Shown one piece after another: positions 4,789 through 6,013 of a DNA stretch of 6,013 bases (its first letter is position 1; each line of letters begins with the position of its first letter). Origin of the DNA: Desulfobacterales bacterium (GTDB lineage Bacteria; Desulfobacterota; Desulfobacteria; Desulfobacterales; Desulfobacteraceae); the NCBI GenBank assembly GCA_022361135.1, contig JAKSBM010000471.1, positions 1-6,013 on the forward strand, written 5' to 3'. Position numbers and translations under genes: made by a program. The notes under the pieces were generated by a model. It saw only the letters and a list, made by a program, of their open reading frames with translations. It did not search any database and was not told where the DNA came from.

Positions 4789-5520
4789 TTACAGGAGATC
4801 CAAAAGTGCCCGGTGGATCTGTTGGGCCCAGGCCCTGTGAATGGCCGGGCCGGGGTGGAATCCGTCGGCGGCCATGGCCTTGGGATCCAGGGGGAGCTCC
4901 GGTTGGATGAACCGGCATTGGGGGCCGGCCGGATCCTGGATGCGGATGAGGTGGGCCAGGGTCTGGTTGAAAAAGTGGGCGCCCAGCCCCAGGTACCATG
5001 CCAGGGGGGGCTTGAGGGCGGGGAATTTCTCCATGGGGGGGACGGCGGAGAGGAGGATGTATCTGGCCTTGAATTTTTTGGTGAGGATCCGAATCAGGGC
5101 CTGTTGGTCCCGTCTCCACTGGGCCAGGGCAATGCCGTTTTTCACATCGTTGACCCCCAGGGAGGTGACCACGGCATCCACGGTGCGGGGGGGCGAGGCC
5201 CGGAGCATTTCAAGGACCTGGGAGGTGGTGAGGCCGCTTCGGGCCTTGAGTTCCCACTCCAGCTGCCAATTGGAATCAAAGCAATCCAGAACCTGGCCGG
5301 AGAGGGCATGGGATTGATGGGCCACCCCGCATCCGGCGGCGGCACTGTCCCCCACAATGAGGAGACGGAGTTTCGCCTCCCCCTGTCCATGTCGGCCCTT
5401 GCGGGGCCCGGGGGCTTCTTCCAGCCGGGGGGTGGCGGCCCGGATTTGTCGTCCCTGGATGATGAGAAGGGGTGCCAGGATGATTTTCAGGCATTGGAGG
5501 ATGAGGGTCCTGACTTTCAT
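4789..5520 (-). CDS. SGNH/GDSL-family hydrolase with N-terminal membrane anchor
   Basis: A 243-residue serine esterase/lipase-like hydrolase. Catalytic blocks are clear: block I GDSAAAG at 57-63 (Ser59 nucleophile), block II Gly96 in KARSGLTTSQ, block III LGVNDV at 121-126 (Gly122, Asn124), and block V DGFHPG at 219-224 (Asp219, His222). A hydrophobic segment at residues 6-22 reads as a signal anchor, followed by a Pro/Arg/Gly-rich linker, so the orientation could leave the enzyme at the inner membrane. Substrates of this subfamily are not defined; lipid or acyl ester hydrolysis is likely. The start has GGGAGG four bases upstream. The ATG overlaps the stop of the upstream AraC-type regulator (ATGA), so the two are cotranslated. 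The family call is firm; the physiological role is inferred only as ester hydrolysis. Confidence 0.92.
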   Translation of the reverse strand: MKVRTLILQCLKIILAPLLIIQGRQIRAATPRLEEAPGPRKGRHGQGEAKLRLLIVGDSAAAGCGVAHQSHALSGQVLDCFDSNWQLEWELKARSGLTTSQVLEMLRASPPRTVDAVVTSLGVNDVKNGIALAQWRRDQQALIRILTKKFKARYILLSAVPPMEKFPALKPPLAWYLGLGAHFFNQTLAHLIRIQDPAGPQCRFIQPELPLDPKAMAADGFHPGPAIHRAWAQQIHRALLDLL

Positions 5521-6013
5521 GGGGCCTCCCCTGCATTGGCCCGGGCCTTGAATTGGCCGGGGGAAAGTTGGGTTTCCTTTTTAAAGGCCCGGTAAAAGGC
5601 CGACGGGGTGTTGAAGCCCACGGTGTGAGCAATGGAAAGGATTTTTAGGTCCGGTTGGGCCAGGAGCAGGGTCTTGGCCTCCTTGATTCGGTAGTGGTTG
5701 ACCAGGGTATAAAAGCGGGTTCCCATGTGTTGGGTTAAAATTTGGGAAAGTTGATGGGGGCTGATGCCCAGTTGCTCTGCCAGTTCCTGTTGGGTGAGGT
5801 CTTCCCGGGTGTAGAGTCTGTCCTTTTCCATGAGGCTGTGGAGGGTTTGGGCGATGGATTCCGGGGCCAGTCCCTTGAGGTGGGATAGGGCATAGGGGCG
5901 GGGTGGCGGATTCTTTGGGGCGGTCTCGGTTGGCTGGGGCATGGGTGCCCGTTGGCCGGTGATCAGGTGGCGGCCGATGAGGGCGGTGGTGGCCAAACCG
6001 TAAAATACGTGGG
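5517..6013 (-). CDS. AraC-family transcriptional regulator, N-terminus beyond window
   Basis: The frame is open to the right edge, so this is the C-terminal part of a longer protein. A TTG at 5996 would give 159 residues, but codons continue upstream (HVFYG...) and no start signal is convincing. The DNA-binding domain has two helix-turn-helix units: about 5721-5798 (LTQQELAEQLGISPHQLSQIL) and about 5550-5648 (ILSIAHTVGFNTPSAFYRAFKK, then LSPGQFK), the usual AraC/XylS arrangement. Before it lie a hydrophobic patch near the window edge (FYGLATTALIG) and a proline-rich linker. This resembles AraC proteins that have a multi-span membrane sensor domain fused to the regulator. That N-terminal architecture is inference from the edge sequence. 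The gene overlaps the SGNH hydrolase start by ATGA, suggesting the hydrolase is under its control or supplies or removes its signal. Confidence 0.88.
   Translation of the reverse strand, partial: HVFYGLATTALIGRHLITGQRAPMPQPTETAPKNPPPRPYALSHLKGLAPESIAQTLHSLMEKDRLYTREDLTQQELAEQLGISPHQLSQILTQHMGTRFYTLVNHYRIKEAKTLLLAQPDLKILSIAHTVGFNTPSAFYRAFKKETQLSPGQFKARANAGEAP

Noticed and set aside
4696..5595. 299-residue plus-strand frame opposite the SGNH hydrolase
   Set aside because: It is a Gly-rich shadow typical of the antisense of GC-rich genes; the minus strand has all SGNH catalytic blocks.

Overview
The window carries eight protein genes and no rRNA, tRNA, CRISPR array or recognisable transposase. 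It looks like a chromosomal stretch from a GC-rich Gram-negative bacterium. Coding third positions are strongly G/C, start sites have AGGA/GGAG ribosome binding sites, and clear -35/-10 promoters are visible. The gene mix (a fused SpmA/SpmB protein, an MTH1187-type thiamine-binding protein, a DUF3465 protein, an AraC regulator coupled to an SGNH hydrolase) and the long TIR-bounded intergenic element fit a sulfate-reducer-like Desulfobacterota genome. That taxonomic guess is inference only.

Layout. Bases 1-710 (minus) hold most of nadE (NAD+ synthase), cut by the window edge at its C-terminus. Its promoter (773-801) overlaps the stop codon of the gene before it. Bases 798-2040 (minus) form a compact three-gene unit, read in the order AhpD-like carboxymuconolactone decarboxylase family protein, secreted or anchored DUF3465 protein, and a proline-rich protein of unknown function. 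The first two overlap by ATGA. A divergent control region (2041-2193) separates this unit from the plus-strand spmA-spmB fusion gene (2194-3447). A 218-bp element with terminal inverted repeats and several internal hairpins (3450-3667) fills the gap to a small thiamine-binding-protein gene (3684-3992), which ends at a strong intrinsic terminator (4023-4065). On the minus strand, a SpoU/TrmH-family RNA methyltransferase (4069-4629) converges on that terminator. Further right, an AraC-type regulator (5517 to beyond the window) is translationally coupled to an SGNH/GDSL hydrolase (4789-5520).

How the parts work together. Two coupled pairs stand out: AhpD-like/DUF3465 and AraC/SGNH, both joined by ATGA overlaps. 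The predicted promoters of nadE and of the AhpD-like operon carry nearly the same motif, GGGC[A/G]CG followed by a C run, between -35 and -10 on the same strand. This could mean shared control. The two strongest candidates for something undescribed are the folded TIR element and this shared spacer motif. The rest is ordinary housekeeping and accessory content.
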